Notes: generated by a model from the letters alone, not told the origin. Counted from the stretch's first letter, positions 52,402 through 61,626 are shown. The stretch is 64,000 nt of DNA from JAHEEL01 sp963700375 (GCA_963700375.1 CAVOXF010000006.1:744001-808000); one strand, 5' to 3'. Numbers and translations: made by a program.

Positions 52402-53187
52402 TCACCCGCGGCGGGAGATCACCCATGTGGTCACCCCCCATGCGGCGATCAACCAGGTGGCTAGCACCGCATAGGACCGGGCGATGTGATCGACCAGGCC
52501 CGACGTCAGGCCGTCACGGAGCACGTTTGCCATGTGCCAGAACGGCAACACCTGGTGGATGGCCCCGAACCAGGCCGGGAACCGCTCGATAGGGACCACA
52601 ATCGGCGAGAACATCAACACGAGGAATACCAGCAGATTGGTCAACGGATTTATCATCCGTGGGTTCCTCACCGAATGCCCCAGCGCATACCCAACCGACG
52701 TCGCCATGGCCGCCGCCAGACCGGCTGCCGGCACGATCATCAGACTGGGGGTGAGTGTCACCCCGTAGACCCAACAGCTCAGGCCCACGGCGACGACCAC
52801 CCCGGGAAGCGAAAGGCCGGCAAAGACGGTGAAGGTGGCGGCAGCGGAAGCCAGTCTTGGCACCGGCAACGACCAGATGTAGTCGTAGGTGTCGGCGAAG
52901 CGGTGATCGGCGATGACCGACGGGACCAGCACAAAACCAAGCGGGAACAGCGCCAGTGCGGGGATCCCGCTCACCAGGAACGTCCGGCTGCTCGCCGACA
53001 AGTCACCCAGGAAGAACCCATACATGATCCCCATTCCGGCTCCGACGAGGGTCTGGACGACCAGGGTGATCATGAGGAAGAGCCGGAGGTTGGTGATCTC
53101 GAAACGAAGCATGACGCGGTAGCTGCGCCACAGATGCCCGATACCACGGCGTGGCTGCGGGATGATCCGATCAGCGGTGATGCTCAC
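52402..53187 (-). CDS. ABC-2 type transporter permease
   Basis: A 261-residue integral membrane protein with six hydrophobic segments (FLMITLVVQTLVGAGMGIMY, TFLVSGIPALALFPLGFVLV, LVFLVLMFSPIVVPIERFPA) and the final motif around ANVLRDGLTSGL typical of ABC-2 exporters. GTG start overlaps the stop of the neighbouring permease (GTGA). Together with the paralogous permease and the ATPase at 53972 it forms a two-permease exporter. Confidence 0.85.
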   Translation of the reverse strand: MSITADRIIPQPRRGIGHLWRSYRVMLRFEITNLRLFLMITLVVQTLVGAGMGIMYGFFLGDLSASSRTFLVSGIPALALFPLGFVLVPSVIADHRFADTYDYIWSLPVPRLASAAATFTVFAGLSLPGVVVAVGLSCWVYGVTLTPSLMIVPAAGLAAAMATSVGYALGHSVRNPRMINPLTNLLVFLVLMFSPIVVPIERFPAWFGAIHQVLPFWHMANVLRDGLTSGLVDHIARSYAVLATWLIAAWGVTTWVISRRG

Positions 53188-53975
53188 GATCGCCCTCCCA
53201 ACGCCCAGGTGGCTCCTGCTGCGGCCACGATGGTCCATGCTGCAAGGACCAGATAGGAGAGGGCGACGTTCTCGACGAGGCCCTGGGTCAACCCTGCTCG
53301 AATCACGTCGGCCATGTGGACGAACGGCAGATAGGTGTGCGCAGTTGCCAGCCAGCCCGGCAGATTCGCCGGCGGGTACGCCATGGGCGAGAAGCCGATC
53401 ACAATGAACACCAGAACCTGCGCGACCAGCGCAACGATCTTGGCGTCACCCAGAAGGTGGGCATAGGCGTGGCCGATCAACGAGCCGCTCACGAGTACCA
53501 AGAGCACTGCCGGCACGAGCTGCGCGTTGATGCTGAGACCAACGTCGAAGCGAATCCACGCCGCGAGGAGTGCGGCGGCCGCGCCGGGGAGAGCGACGAT
53601 CACGTTGAACACCGTTGCGGCAGCGGCGCTTGCCGAGCGGGGTACCGGCAAGGAAGCGAGCCAGTCTGCCGAACCGCTGAGACGCTGTTCTGCAATCACT
53701 TGCGGGCCGGTTACCACCCCGACCATCACCATGGAGATGGCCACCGCTCCGGTGCCGAGATAGAGGGCTTGTTGTGGAGCGATGTATTCGTAGAGCAGGC
53801 TCATGCCGAGGACGAGGCCGATGCTGGTGAAGACCTGCACCAGCACCAGACCGGGCAGCACCAGCCGCATCCTGGTCAGGTTCCACTCGACCAAGAGGGC
53901 AAACGAATGGAGCCAGAAGCTCGCTCCACGCTGTCGTGACGTCACTCGAGCCGGCGCAGCAACGGCAGTGTTCAT
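53184..53975 (-). CDS. ABC-2 type transporter permease
   Basis: A 263-residue membrane protein, paralogue of its downstream neighbour (shared LSGSADWLASLPVPRSASAA versus YDYIWSLPVPRLASAA, and ADVIRAGLTQGL versus ANVLRDGLTSGL). Six membrane segments. The ATG overlaps the ATPase stop (ATGA). Substrate unknown; such pairs often export peptides or drugs. Confidence 0.85.
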   Translation of the reverse strand: MNTAVAAPARVTSRQRGASFWLHSFALLVEWNLTRMRLVLPGLVLVQVFTSIGLVLGMSLLYEYIAPQQALYLGTGAVAISMVMVGVVTGPQVIAEQRLSGSADWLASLPVPRSASAAAATVFNVIVALPGAAAALLAAWIRFDVGLSINAQLVPAVLLVLVSGSLIGHAYAHLLGDAKIVALVAQVLVFIVIGFSPMAYPPANLPGWLATAHTYLPFVHMADVIRAGLTQGLVENVALSYLVLAAWTIVAAAGATWALGGRS

Positions 53976-54937
53976 GCCGACACGCTTTCGTGGCCGGTGA
54001 GCCGCACGTACACATCTTCGAGGCTGGTTGCACCGAGGGCGTACTCTTCGGCGACGCCTTCATCGATCAACGACTGTGCCCACTGGATACCGTCGGTTGT
54101 TCGTCTCTCGCTGACAACTGTCGCCAGAGTGTGGCCGACAAGGGTCTCTGATTCCACGAAGTCCGGGAGTTCGGGCACGGGTCGGCCGGGGGTCATCATC
54201 AGTTGCAGACGGAGGTGGCCGCGGTCGCCTGCCTTGAGCGATGATGGAGTGCCGGCGGCGACGATCTTTCCGGCGTCGATGATCGCCAACCGGTCGACCG
54301 ACTTCTCCGCCTCGAGGACGTTGTGGGTAACCAGGATCACCGCAGCCCCCGTGTCTCCAAGCCGGCGGATCTGTTCCCAGAGCAGACGGCGACGCAACGG
54401 ATCGACATCGTTGGTGGGCTCGTCGAGGATCACCAACGGGCCCGGCCATACGGCGGTCATCACGAAACCAACCAAACGACGGACTCCACCCGACAAGTTG
54501 GTGCCCAGGGTGTCGGACCACTCATCGAGATCGAGCGCCGCAAACAGCTCCCGGCGGCGGGTGCGCACCCCGCGGCGGTCCCCACCTCGGATCTGGCCGG
54601 CGAGATCAACCGCCTCGCGGCTCTTGAACGACTCGATCGGCATGGCGGCCTGCGGAAGAAGCGAACAGAGCTGCCGTGCGTGGCTGGGATCGGCGACCAG
54701 GTCGTAGCCGCCGAGCGTGATCGAACCTGAGTCGGGCTTGAGCAGGCCGATGATCTGCTTGACCAGCGTCGTCTTGCCTGCCCCGTTCGGTCCCAATAGT
54801 CCGTATACCTCACCCGGCTCCACCCGAAGCGAGATACCGTCGTTGACCATGGTCTCACCGTCGAAGCTCTTGTACAGGTCGGTGACCTCGAATGACGGTG
54901 GTCCGGAAGCTGAGATGTCGGTTGACTGTCTGTTCAT
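53972..54937 (-). CDS. ABC transporter ATP-binding protein
   Basis: A 321-residue ATPase: Walker A GPNGAGKTT near 49-57, Q-loop LLPQAAMP, signature NLSGGVRRLVGF, Walker B LVILDEPTNDVD and H-loop VTHNV. The C-terminal 90 residues extend beyond the core, as in drug/peptide exporters. AAAGGAGG precedes the ATG. The gene starts 57 bases after the stop of the permease at 54995, so it probably belongs to the same transcript. Confidence 0.9.
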   Translation of the reverse strand: MNRQSTDISASGPPSFEVTDLYKSFDGETMVNDGISLRVEPGEVYGLLGPNGAGKTTLVKQIIGLLKPDSGSITLGGYDLVADPSHARQLCSLLPQAAMPIESFKSREAVDLAGQIRGGDRRGVRTRRRELFAALDLDEWSDTLGTNLSGGVRRLVGFVMTAVWPGPLVILDEPTNDVDPLRRRLLWEQIRRLGDTGAAVILVTHNVLEAEKSVDRLAIIDAGKIVAAGTPSSLKAGDRGHLRLQLMMTPGRPVPELPDFVESETLVGHTLATVVSERRTTDGIQWAQSLIDEGVAEEYALGATSLEDVYVRLTGHESVSA

Positions 54938-54994
54938 TGGATCCTCCTTTCGTTCCGTTGGGCTCGGATCTGCCGATGCCGGGCGAGATGTGGC

Positions 54995-55741
54995 CTAGAG
55001 GACGTCGCGCTTCACGGTCGAGACGAGGCCGATTGTTGCCGGGACGGCGGCCCAGAGGACGAGAGCCGCGATCGCCACCAGCACTGTCACCTCGTTGCTC
55101 ACTCCGGAGACGACGTTGGCGAGCGTCGGCGGGATCCAGTTGGCTGCCCCGCCGGCGATCTGCACAACGAGTGGCGGAGCAATGACCAACATCAGGACAG
55201 CGCCGGTGACGGCTCCGCCGGTGTTGCGTACCAGTGCCCCGATGCCGGCGCCGAGCAAGGCCCCGGCGGCACCTGCGAATGACGACGCTGCAAGCAGCCG
55301 GACCATGGCGCCGGTTGAGATCAGGAACCCGTATTCGGTGGTGGGCAACACCGCAGCGACCGCTCCTGCTGTGAGTGCAACCCCGGCGAGCCCCAAGACG
55401 GCGCCGCCGAGCGCAACGGCGGTGAACTGGGCGAGCTGCGCATGAAGCCGCCGTGGAGTTGCGAGAAAGACGTGGATCACGGTTCCGTGTCCATAGCCGC
55501 GGGCCACTGCGGTGGCTCCAAAGAGCCCGGCGATGATCACCGAGTTCGCCGAGAAGGCGATCAAAGACTGCTGGTCGAGGGATGTGGACAGGAATGTCTG
55601 CGTCCCGTCTGCGTCGGACCCCCAGGCGACGAGCGCTGCGTTGAGAGCGGCCATCGCACCGAGCACGGCAAGAAAGGCGAGCGGCATTCTGGTGGTGGTG
55701 AGTCTGCGGATTTCTGACCGGACGAGTTGGGCGTTCTTCAT
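54995..55741 (-). CDS. ABC-2 type transporter permease
   Basis: A 248-residue membrane protein with six segments (LAFLAVLGAMAALNAALVAW, LIAFSANSVIIAGLFGATAV, VLMLVIAPPLVVQIAGGAAN). It begins MKNAQLVRSEIRRLTTTR, like the ABC-2 permeases adjacent to regulatory ATPases. The ATG overlaps the stop of the ATPase at 55738. Confidence 0.85.
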   Translation of the reverse strand: MKNAQLVRSEIRRLTTTRMPLAFLAVLGAMAALNAALVAWGSDADGTQTFLSTSLDQQSLIAFSANSVIIAGLFGATAVARGYGHGTVIHVFLATPRRLHAQLAQFTAVALGGAVLGLAGVALTAGAVAAVLPTTEYGFLISTGAMVRLLAASSFAGAAGALLGAGIGALVRNTGGAVTGAVLMLVIAPPLVVQIAGGAANWIPPTLANVVSGVSNEVTVLVAIAALVLWAAVPATIGLVSTVKRDVL

Positions 55742-56727
55742 GAGACGACCTCCTTCTTTCTCGATATCGATGGGTTGGTGCTGGACGCGTCGCCGGTCCA
55801 TGCCATGAACATCTCTTCCAGCGAGCCCTCCTGCAACGACAGCTCGTGAAGGACGACACCCTCGCGATATGCGTGTTCTCCGATGACCTCTGTCGAGAGG
55901 CCCTCAACGACCAACGTGCCGACGTCCTGGCGCTTGACCAGTCCTCCGATGCGCTCGAGAGCGATGGCCAACTCCCCGGGAGCTGTGGTTCGCACCAGAA
56001 CGGTCGGATTGCGCAGCTCGTTGATCGATCCTGCTGCCACCAGCCGGCCCTCATTGATGACAACGAGGTCGTCGGCGAGCAGTTCGACTTCGCTGAGAAG
56101 GTGGCTCGACACGAACACGGTGTCGCCGTTGGCTGCCCGCGTTGCCAGGTTGTCTCGAAGTGTTCGGATGCCGCGCGGGTCGAGGCCGTTGCCGGGTTCG
56201 TCGAGAACCAGGACCGGCGGGTCGCCGAGCAGCGCCAACGCCAGCGAGAGTCGTTGCTTCATGCCAAGCGAGTAGGTGCCGACCCGTCGGTTGGCGGCCT
56301 TGGGGCTCAGGTCGACGGAACGCAGCACCTCGTCTACCTGGGCAGCGGGGATCCCGGTGGCTTCGGCCTGGATGCGAAGATGGTTTCGGCCGCTGCGCCC
56401 GGGATGGAAGGCGTTTGGTTCCAAGACCACACCCAGCGTCCGGGCCGGATCGGGCAGGTCGCGGTACGGGATACCGCCGATGGTGGCCTGGCCCTTGTCG
56501 GCCGATGCCAGACCAAGCAGCATCTTCATTGTGGTGGACTTGCCCGATCCGTTGGGACCGAGGAATCCGGTAACCCGACCGGGCTGGACGGTGAATGTGA
56601 GCCCGTCGACCACGGTGGTGTCGCCGTAGCTCTTGGTCAGAGAGTCGATTTCCAGCGTGAGTGATCGATCGCGACGTTGCGGGGGCCGAGGGTGGATGCG
56701 TTCTGTTTCTAGTGTTGGATGTGCCAT
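55738..56727 (-). CDS. ABC transporter ATP-binding protein
   Basis: A 329-residue ATPase with Walker A GPNGSGKST, signature TYSLGMKQRLSL (LGMKQ in place of LSGGQ, as in the BcrA-like antibiotic/lantibiotic resistance group), Walker B VLVLDEPGNGLD and H-loop SSHLL. A 25-residue basic leader precedes the domain; GAGGGAG lies before the ATG. It forms one transporter with the permease at 54995. The BcrA-type signature suggests self-protection or export of a membrane-active compound. Confidence 0.9.
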   Translation of the reverse strand: MAHPTLETERIHPRPPQRRDRSLTLEIDSLTKSYGDTTVVDGLTFTVQPGRVTGFLGPNGSGKSTTMKMLLGLASADKGQATIGGIPYRDLPDPARTLGVVLEPNAFHPGRSGRNHLRIQAEATGIPAAQVDEVLRSVDLSPKAANRRVGTYSLGMKQRLSLALALLGDPPVLVLDEPGNGLDPRGIRTLRDNLATRAANGDTVFVSSHLLSEVELLADDLVVINEGRLVAAGSINELRNPTVLVRTTAPGELAIALERIGGLVKRQDVGTLVVEGLSTEVIGEHAYREGVVLHELSLQEGSLEEMFMAWTGDASSTNPSISRKKEVVS

Positions 56728-56930
56728 TGCCGGCTCCCTCTCTGTGTTGGTTGGATGGAAATCGCATGCGACCCGAGGTGTGGGCCTGGTCTTCCGGTCG
56801 AATAGCTGCTGCATTGCCCCTCCTTGGTAGGTGCCCACAACGTAAGGACCTGAGGTGTGGCTGTCTTCGGGCAACGGAGGGATTCTCGGCTCCGCTGTTT
56901 GGGGGAAGATTCCCGGTGCCGGTCGTCCCG

Positions 56931-56952
56931 GACTCCCCCAATTGGGGGAGTC
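56931..56952. terminator. Perfect palindrome between regulator and ABC genes
   Basis: Arms GACTCCCCCAA and TTGGGGGAGTC, 11 bases each with no loop, starting four bases after the response regulator stop. It may be a terminator or, given zero loop, a dimer-binding site through which the regulator controls the ABC genes 200 bases downstream. Confidence 0.55.
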
Positions 56953-56955
56953 GAA

Positions 56956-57633
56956 TCAGAACCCGATGTCGCCGTCGCCGGGTTTGACCAGCCCGCTCTC
57001 ATAGGCGAACGCGACCGCTTGGGCGCGGTTGGTGAGACCGAGCTTGGTGAGGATGCTTGAGACGTGTGACTTGACGGTTGCGGCGCCGACGAACAAGTCC
57101 TCCGCGATCTCGATGTTGCTCGATCCGCCGGCGACGGCGACGAGGACCTCCCGCTCCCGGTTGGTGAGCCGGTCGAGACGAGAAACCACCGATGAGTCGA
57201 GGGATGGCGGTGCGGCGAACCGGCTGATCAGTCGCCTTGTCACCGATGGTGCCAAGAGAGCTCCTCCATCGGCCACGGTGCGGACCGCTGCCACCAGGCC
57301 TTCCGGCGAGATGTCCTTGAGAACGAACCCGCTGGCTCCTGCCTGGAGGGCCTTGTACACGTACTCGTCCGGGTCAAAGGTGGTGAGGATCAGCACCTTC
57401 ACGGGCCAATCGGCGGAGTCGACAATGGCCTTGGTGGCAGCGATGCCGTCCATCCCCGGCATGCGGATGTCCATCAGGATCACATCTGGGCGGTGGGTAC
57501 GAGCGATCTCGATTGCGGCCGTTCCGTCGCCGGCCTCGGCAACTACCTCGATGTCATCTTGAAGCCCGAGCATCGTGGCGAACCCGCCACGTACCAGAGC
57601 CTGATCATCGACGACGGCAACCCTGATGCTCAC
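56956..57633 (-). CDS. NarL/LuxR-family response regulator
   Basis: A 225-residue regulator: receiver with DD (9-10), phospho-acceptor Asp55 in LMDIRMPGMDG and Lys in FVLKDISP; C-terminal LuxR HTH LTNREREVLVAVAGGSSNIEIAEDLF-type with VKSHVSSILTKLGL. Start ATG overlaps the kinase stop. Likely activates the ABC genes downstream, as in many actinobacterial stress-export operons. Confidence 0.9.
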   Translation of the reverse strand: MSIRVAVVDDQALVRGGFATMLGLQDDIEVVAEAGDGTAAIEIARTHRPDVILMDIRMPGMDGIAATKAIVDSADWPVKVLILTTFDPDEYVYKALQAGASGFVLKDISPEGLVAAVRTVADGGALLAPSVTRRLISRFAAPPSLDSSVVSRLDRLTNREREVLVAVAGGSSNIEIAEDLFVGAATVKSHVSSILTKLGLTNRAQAVAFAYESGLVKPGDGDIGF

Positions 57634-58832
57634 TGGTCTCCGATCGGTAGCCGTGCTCGGACCCGGAACCCACCTTCGGGCCGTGGCCCGGCCTCGAGGG
57701 TACCGCCCAGCAAGATGGCGCGTTCCTTCATTCCCACGATCCCCTGGCCCGATCCCGGCAGCGTGCCTGCCGCCGTCCCCGTGTCTGTCACTTCGATGTC
57801 GAGGTAGCCGTCGGTTTCTTCGAGACGCACATGCGCGGCGGCGTCGACCCCGCCGTGCTTGAGCACATTGGTGAGCGCTTCTTGAACAATACGATACGCA
57901 AACAGATCCACCCTGACGGGAAGCTCGGACGGGGCTTCGGTGGCCAATGAGATGCTCATCCCGGTCTGTCTGAGTTGTTCCACGAGTTCGTGAACCCGGC
58001 TCAGGGTCGGCTGTGGGGCGAGCTCGCCGGATGCTGTCTCGGGACGAAGCACACCGAGAAGATGGCGGAGCTCGTCGAGAGCCCTGCGCCCGGCCTCCTC
58101 CACCGCGCCAATCGCCACCTGAGCTCGTTCGGGATCGTCTGCAACCACCAGTCGGGCGACACCCGCCTGCACGGTCATTACGCTGACGTTGTGAGCAACA
58201 ACGTCATGGAGCTCACGGGCGATACCGGCGCGGGCGTCGGCGATGGCTCGCTGGGCCTCTGTGGCCCGCTTCCATTCCAGATGCTCGGCACGCTCCCGAG
58301 CGGCAGCGACGTAGAAGCCACGGATTCGGACCCGACGACCCACGTACCACGGCAGCGTCGTCACAACCAGCGCCGCGACTATCTCAGAGGCAGGGTCACC
58401 ATCCGCCACCTGGCCGAAACCGACGACGGCGAGGGCGACGGCCAGCGCCGCCAGGCCGATCCATCCCTTCGGGAAGTACCGACCAACCGCATACAGCGAC
58501 GCCAAGACGAGAAAGATCGGATTGCCCGGGAAGTCGAACGCCGTCCAGGCGAGCGAGTTTGCGAGCGCCACCGCCAACACGGCGAGGGGCCAGCTGCGCC
58601 GCCAGAACAGAGCGACACAGCCGATGGCCAGCATGAGAAACCCGGCAACCGGGATCTTTGAGATCCCCGCCCCATCCTGGGCAGCGACGTTCACGATACC
58701 GGCGCCGAAGACAAGAACCGCCACGGCGACGTCCACCCCAACCGGCGAAAGCCGCAAGCGGTCACCGATCGCCCAGCCGCCAGAACCCGTGGCACTCGTC
58801 TCGATATCGCCGGTGTCCCGCGGGTCAGTCAT
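57630..58832 (-). CDS. Sensor histidine kinase (HisKA_3, NarL-type partner)
   Basis: A 400-residue kinase with five or six N-terminal membrane segments (VAVAVLVFGAGIVNVAAQDG to IVAALVVTTLPWYVG), a HisKA_3 dimerisation region with His209 in ARELHDVVAHNVSVM and a GHKL ATPase domain ending with GQGIVGMKERA. It resembles intramembrane-sensing kinases that detect cell-envelope-active compounds and partner with BceAB- or drug-type ABC exporters. GGAGGAG lies before the ATG, which overlaps the stop of a small HTH gene. Confidence 0.9.
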   Translation of the reverse strand: MTDPRDTGDIETSATGSGGWAIGDRLRLSPVGVDVAVAVLVFGAGIVNVAAQDGAGISKIPVAGFLMLAIGCVALFWRRSWPLAVLAVALANSLAWTAFDFPGNPIFLVLASLYAVGRYFPKGWIGLAALAVALAVVGFGQVADGDPASEIVAALVVTTLPWYVGRRVRIRGFYVAAARERAEHLEWKRATEAQRAIADARAGIARELHDVVAHNVSVMTVQAGVARLVVADDPERAQVAIGAVEEAGRRALDELRHLLGVLRPETASGELAPQPTLSRVHELVEQLRQTGMSISLATEAPSELPVRVDLFAYRIVQEALTNVLKHGGVDAAAHVRLEETDGYLDIEVTDTGTAAGTLPGSGQGIVGMKERAILLGGTLEAGPRPEGGFRVRARLPIGDQ

Positions 58833-59038
58833 GGGCTGGCTCCTCCAGCGGTGATACCGAAGGTGCCGACGTAGTCGGCCAGTTTCCAGGCGAAGTGCTC
58901 CAATTTTCGTCGCATCTCTGCGGTTTCACCGGGCCAACCACCTCGCCGCACGTGGATCACCTGGCTGTTCGATACCCCAACCCGGTTGGGTATCTCGGCG
59001 GCACCAGCCAGTTGATCTACCTCTACACGTCGACCCAT
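58829..59038 (-). CDS. Small HTH protein fragment, coupled to the kinase
   Basis: A 69-residue protein starting GRRVEVDQLAGAAEIPNRVG, then VSNSQVIHVRR, the start of a common small actinobacterial HTH protein. The second half (GETAEMRRKLEHFAWKLADY) does not match what normally follows, so the gene may be shifted or truncated. It ends overlapping the kinase start codon (ATGA), but has no ribosome site of its own. Uncertain. Confidence 0.42.
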   Translation of the reverse strand: MGRRVEVDQLAGAAEIPNRVGVSNSQVIHVRRGGWPGETAEMRRKLEHFAWKLADYVGTFGITAGGASP

Positions 59039-59111
59039 TGCGGCGATGCTAGCCAACGCCCCAGAACGCGCACACGTTCAAGAACCAGAGCGTCAGTTCG
59101 AAGGTCTTCAG

Positions 59112-59140
59112 CGCCCGGCAAAGGACGCTTCCGCTGGAAA
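59112..59140. repeat. Family A hairpin
   Basis: ACGCTTCC-GCT-GGAAAGCGT, 8-base arms with one extra A, between the cyclase-hydrolase gene and the small HTH gene. Confidence 0.5.
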
Positions 59141-59192
59141 GCGTGGCTGCGGAGCGCACCGATTGACCCCATGCATTGACGGCTATGGGTGA

Positions 59193-60521
59193 CTATCCGA
59201 CGACCGCGAACGTCCGCCATTCTCCGGGAACGCCTCGGAGTTCTTGAACCCCGCGGTCTTCGAATTCGAGTCCGGACCCTGCCACGAGATCGCGCACCGT
59301 AGTCGAGACAAGCACCTCACCCGCACGGGCCTGAGCGGCGATACGCGCCGCGATGTGCACAGCAATACCGGCGATATCTGTTCCGAGCTTCTCCACTTCG
59401 CCGGTGTGGACACCCGCCCTCACCTCCATCCCGAGGTTCCGTGCCTGCCGCACGATCTCCTGAGCACATTGGATTGCACGGGCCGGACCGTCGAATGTGG
59501 CGACAAATCCGTCGCCCGTCGTGTTCACCTCTCGCCCGCGGAATCGACCAAGCTGCGATCGGATCAGATCGTTGTGGGATTCAAGAAGCTGTCGCCAATG
59601 CTGATCACCAAGCTCTGCGGCCGTGCCCGTCGATTGGACCACGTCCGTGATCAGCACCGTAGCCAGAACTCGGTCAGGTTCGGCCGCCACTCGATAGCCG
59701 GTAAGGAACTCCCGGATCTCCGTCAAGGCGCGATCTGGCTCGAACCACGGGACATGGTCGGCCCCCTCTAGCTCCACATACCGAGCATCCGGGATCTCGC
59801 GTCCCAGAAACCGGGCGTTCTCAACATGACAGATCATGTCGCCTTCTGCGTGGAGGATCAACGTCGGTACCCGGATGGTTGAGGCGATCCCACGAACATC
59901 GATGTCAAACGCCATTCGCGCGAAATCCGCTGCACCTCGCGGCGTCGCCGCGTTTGCCTGCAGACGCACCATCCAGTCCCTGAGCCACGGCGTCGGTTCT
60001 TGGCTCGGTGCAAAGAACTCGACGAAGCGTCCACCCGGCTTCCCCCATTCTTCGGGGTAGGTCGCAATATTGGATTCGAACTCCTCCTCAGTTAGTTCTC
60101 CCCACGGCCAATCCTCATCCTTGCGCTCGCGAACCTCGGCACCCATCAGTATCAATCCGGCAGTTCGGTCAGGGTGTGCAGCCGCAAACAACATCGAGAG
60201 CGGGCCGCCCTCGGAGTTGCCGATCAACGTTGCGGAGTCGCTTCCAACAGCGTCCATGACCGCTCGAATGTCGTCCATTCGTTCGTCGAGAGTCGCTGCG
60301 CCCGGAACCCGATCCGACATCCCCATCCCACGCTTGTCGAACAAGATCACCCGAGAGAACTCGACCAACCGCTCACAGAAGTGACGGAACGCCGGAAGTT
60401 CCCAATTGACCTGAAGATGCGACCACGCCCCCTGCACATACACGATATCGATAGGGCCATCCCCCACAACGCGATACGCAACATCCACGTCACCACTACG
60501 TGCGAAAGAGACATCCAGCAT
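59193..60521 (-). CDS. Alpha/beta hydrolase fused to class III adenylate/guanylate cyclase
   Basis: A 442-residue fusion. Residues about 1-270 are an alpha/beta hydrolase: VYVQGAWSHLQVNWELPAF, the nucleophile elbow GNSEGGP, catalytic acid in LILHAEGDMICHV and His in EGADHVPWF. Residues about 285-440 are a class III cyclase: VLITDVVQSTG, GREVNTTGDGFVATFDG, RAGVHTGEVE and a final IAVHIAARIAAQA block. Such hydrolase-cyclase fusions are widespread in actinobacteria and may signal substrate presence through cAMP. Start ATG without a good ribosome site; an upstream start would add a spacer. Confidence 0.87.
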   Translation of the reverse strand: MLDVSFARSGDVDVAYRVVGDGPIDIVYVQGAWSHLQVNWELPAFRHFCERLVEFSRVILFDKRGMGMSDRVPGAATLDERMDDIRAVMDAVGSDSATLIGNSEGGPLSMLFAAAHPDRTAGLILMGAEVRERKDEDWPWGELTEEEFESNIATYPEEWGKPGGRFVEFFAPSQEPTPWLRDWMVRLQANAATPRGAADFARMAFDIDVRGIASTIRVPTLILHAEGDMICHVENARFLGREIPDARYVELEGADHVPWFEPDRALTEIREFLTGYRVAAEPDRVLATVLITDVVQSTGTAAELGDQHWRQLLESHNDLIRSQLGRFRGREVNTTGDGFVATFDGPARAIQCAQEIVRQARNLGMEVRAGVHTGEVEKLGTDIAGIAVHIAARIAAQARAGEVLVSTTVRDLVAGSGLEFEDRGVQELRGVPGEWRTFAVVG

Positions 60522-60556
60522 CCACAGACCATACCCTGCCTGCCGCGAAGCGCACT

Positions 60557-60606
60557 CGCCTATATCGGCTGCGGTCTCAGGGGGTGGACGCAACACCTAT
60601 GGGCGG
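60557..60606 (+). repeat. Long family C palindrome
   Basis: CGCCTATATCGGCTGCGG on the left and ACACCTATGGGCGG on the right, with an inner TCTCAGGGGGTGG. Aligns with 19452-19501 and 63701-63748. It lies upstream of the hydrolase-cyclase gene. Confidence 0.5.
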
Positions 60607-60683
60607 CAACGCGTTCGCACTGAGTGTCGGGTCATCGACGTGACAACGGCCCGGTGCGTGCACCGTTCGCGGCTCTCGGCTTC

Positions 60684-60989
60684 TCAGTCAAGACCGTTGA
60701 GATTGCGCTCTTCCTGCTCAGTGAACTCAGCGAGCTTCCGCGCCTCCCACCGTGAGGCTCCCCGGCTCTCAAAGATGAAGACGCTCACGCCGTGTGCGGC
60801 GAGTCCAATCCCCCAACCGATGATCACCCAGTACGCCCACTGGACGCCACCGCCCTGAGCCAGGTCGAGCAGCACGAGTCCTGTATTGACCACGACGTAG
60901 ATGGCCGCGTGAACGTAGAAGTCACGCAGTTCCTTCACACGCTTCCGAGCGCGTTCGACAGCTGCATCGTGCGGGTCCCTGTCCGACAT
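60684..60989 (-). CDS. Small 2TM-domain protein
   Basis: A 101-residue membrane protein of the 2TM family: RARKRVKELRDFYVHAAIYV, then VVNTGLVLLDLAQ, a Gly-rich turn and WAYWVIIGWGIGLAAHGVSVF, with a cytoplasmic basic/acidic tail (EARKLAEFTEQEERN). The ATG follows GGAGGT at seven bases. Function unknown. Confidence 0.8.
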   Translation of the reverse strand: MSDRDPHDAAVERARKRVKELRDFYVHAAIYVVVNTGLVLLDLAQGGGVQWAYWVIIGWGIGLAAHGVSVFIFESRGASRWEARKLAEFTEQEERNLNGLD

Positions 60990-61126
60990 GTCGGCCACCT
61001 CCCGGGATAGACCCCTTCTCCCTCTGATTGAACCACGTCAAGCCTCCGCGTGCCACGTGCAGATCGCGTCGGTTCGGACCAACGCCACGCGAAGTCTGCC
61101 GACGACATGGCGCGACCGACCCCATA

Positions 61127-61152
61127 CCACCCATTTCGGCACATATTTGCAG
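61127..61152 (+). repeat. Family C palindrome, degraded right arm
   Basis: CCACCCATTTCGGCACATAT then TTGCAG; the left arm matches the family well, the right arm only partly. Confidence 0.4.
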
Positions 61153-61195
61153 CCAGGAACGGAACGCTTGTGTGTTGGTGACTCTTCGGACAGTC

Positions 61196-61396
61196 TCAGT
61201 TGATGGGTTGGCGCCGTGCCGACCAGTAGGCGGCCAGCCAGAAGAGCCCGAACGCTCCGAAGATCACTGCCGACCAGATGCGCTCAGCGGTCGCCTCAAC
61301 GGCAACGGACCGAACCACGAAGACGATCGAGGCGACGATGCTGAGAATCCCGAGGATCAGGAATCCAGTTGGCGGGAAGGATGACTGCCGAGCCAT
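61196..61396 (-). CDS. Small membrane protein
   Basis: A 66-residue protein with two hydrophobic segments (LILGILSIVASIVFVVRSV and AVIFGAFGLFWLAAYW) and a basic end. GGAGGAGTC lies before the ATG. No family recognised. Confidence 0.68.
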   Translation of the reverse strand: MARQSSFPPTGFLILGILSIVASIVFVVRSVAVEATAERIWSAVIFGAFGLFWLAAYWSARRQPIN

Positions 61397-61515
61397 GACT
61401 CCTCCAGTCCGTGGCGAATCGTCATCATCCCACTGCACCCAGACACTACAAGGGGCATAGGTCACGACCGGGTTCACCACAGAGCGGGAACACACCACAC
61501 GTCATGGTCCACTAC

Positions 61516-61560
61516 CCGCCCATGTGTGCTGCGCTCCACGGCGTCGTTACACGCGGTCTG
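61516..61560 (+). repeat. C left arm followed by an A-like unit
   Basis: CCGCCCATGTGTGCTGCG and then ACGGCGTCGTTACACGCGG; order C then A as elsewhere. The flanking 60 bases on either side show no gene. Confidence 0.4.
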
Positions 61561-61626
61561 TTGAGGCGGGAGTGTTGACCGATCAGCGAGCAGCATCGAA
61601 CCGATACCTCGTGCGATGATGGCACC

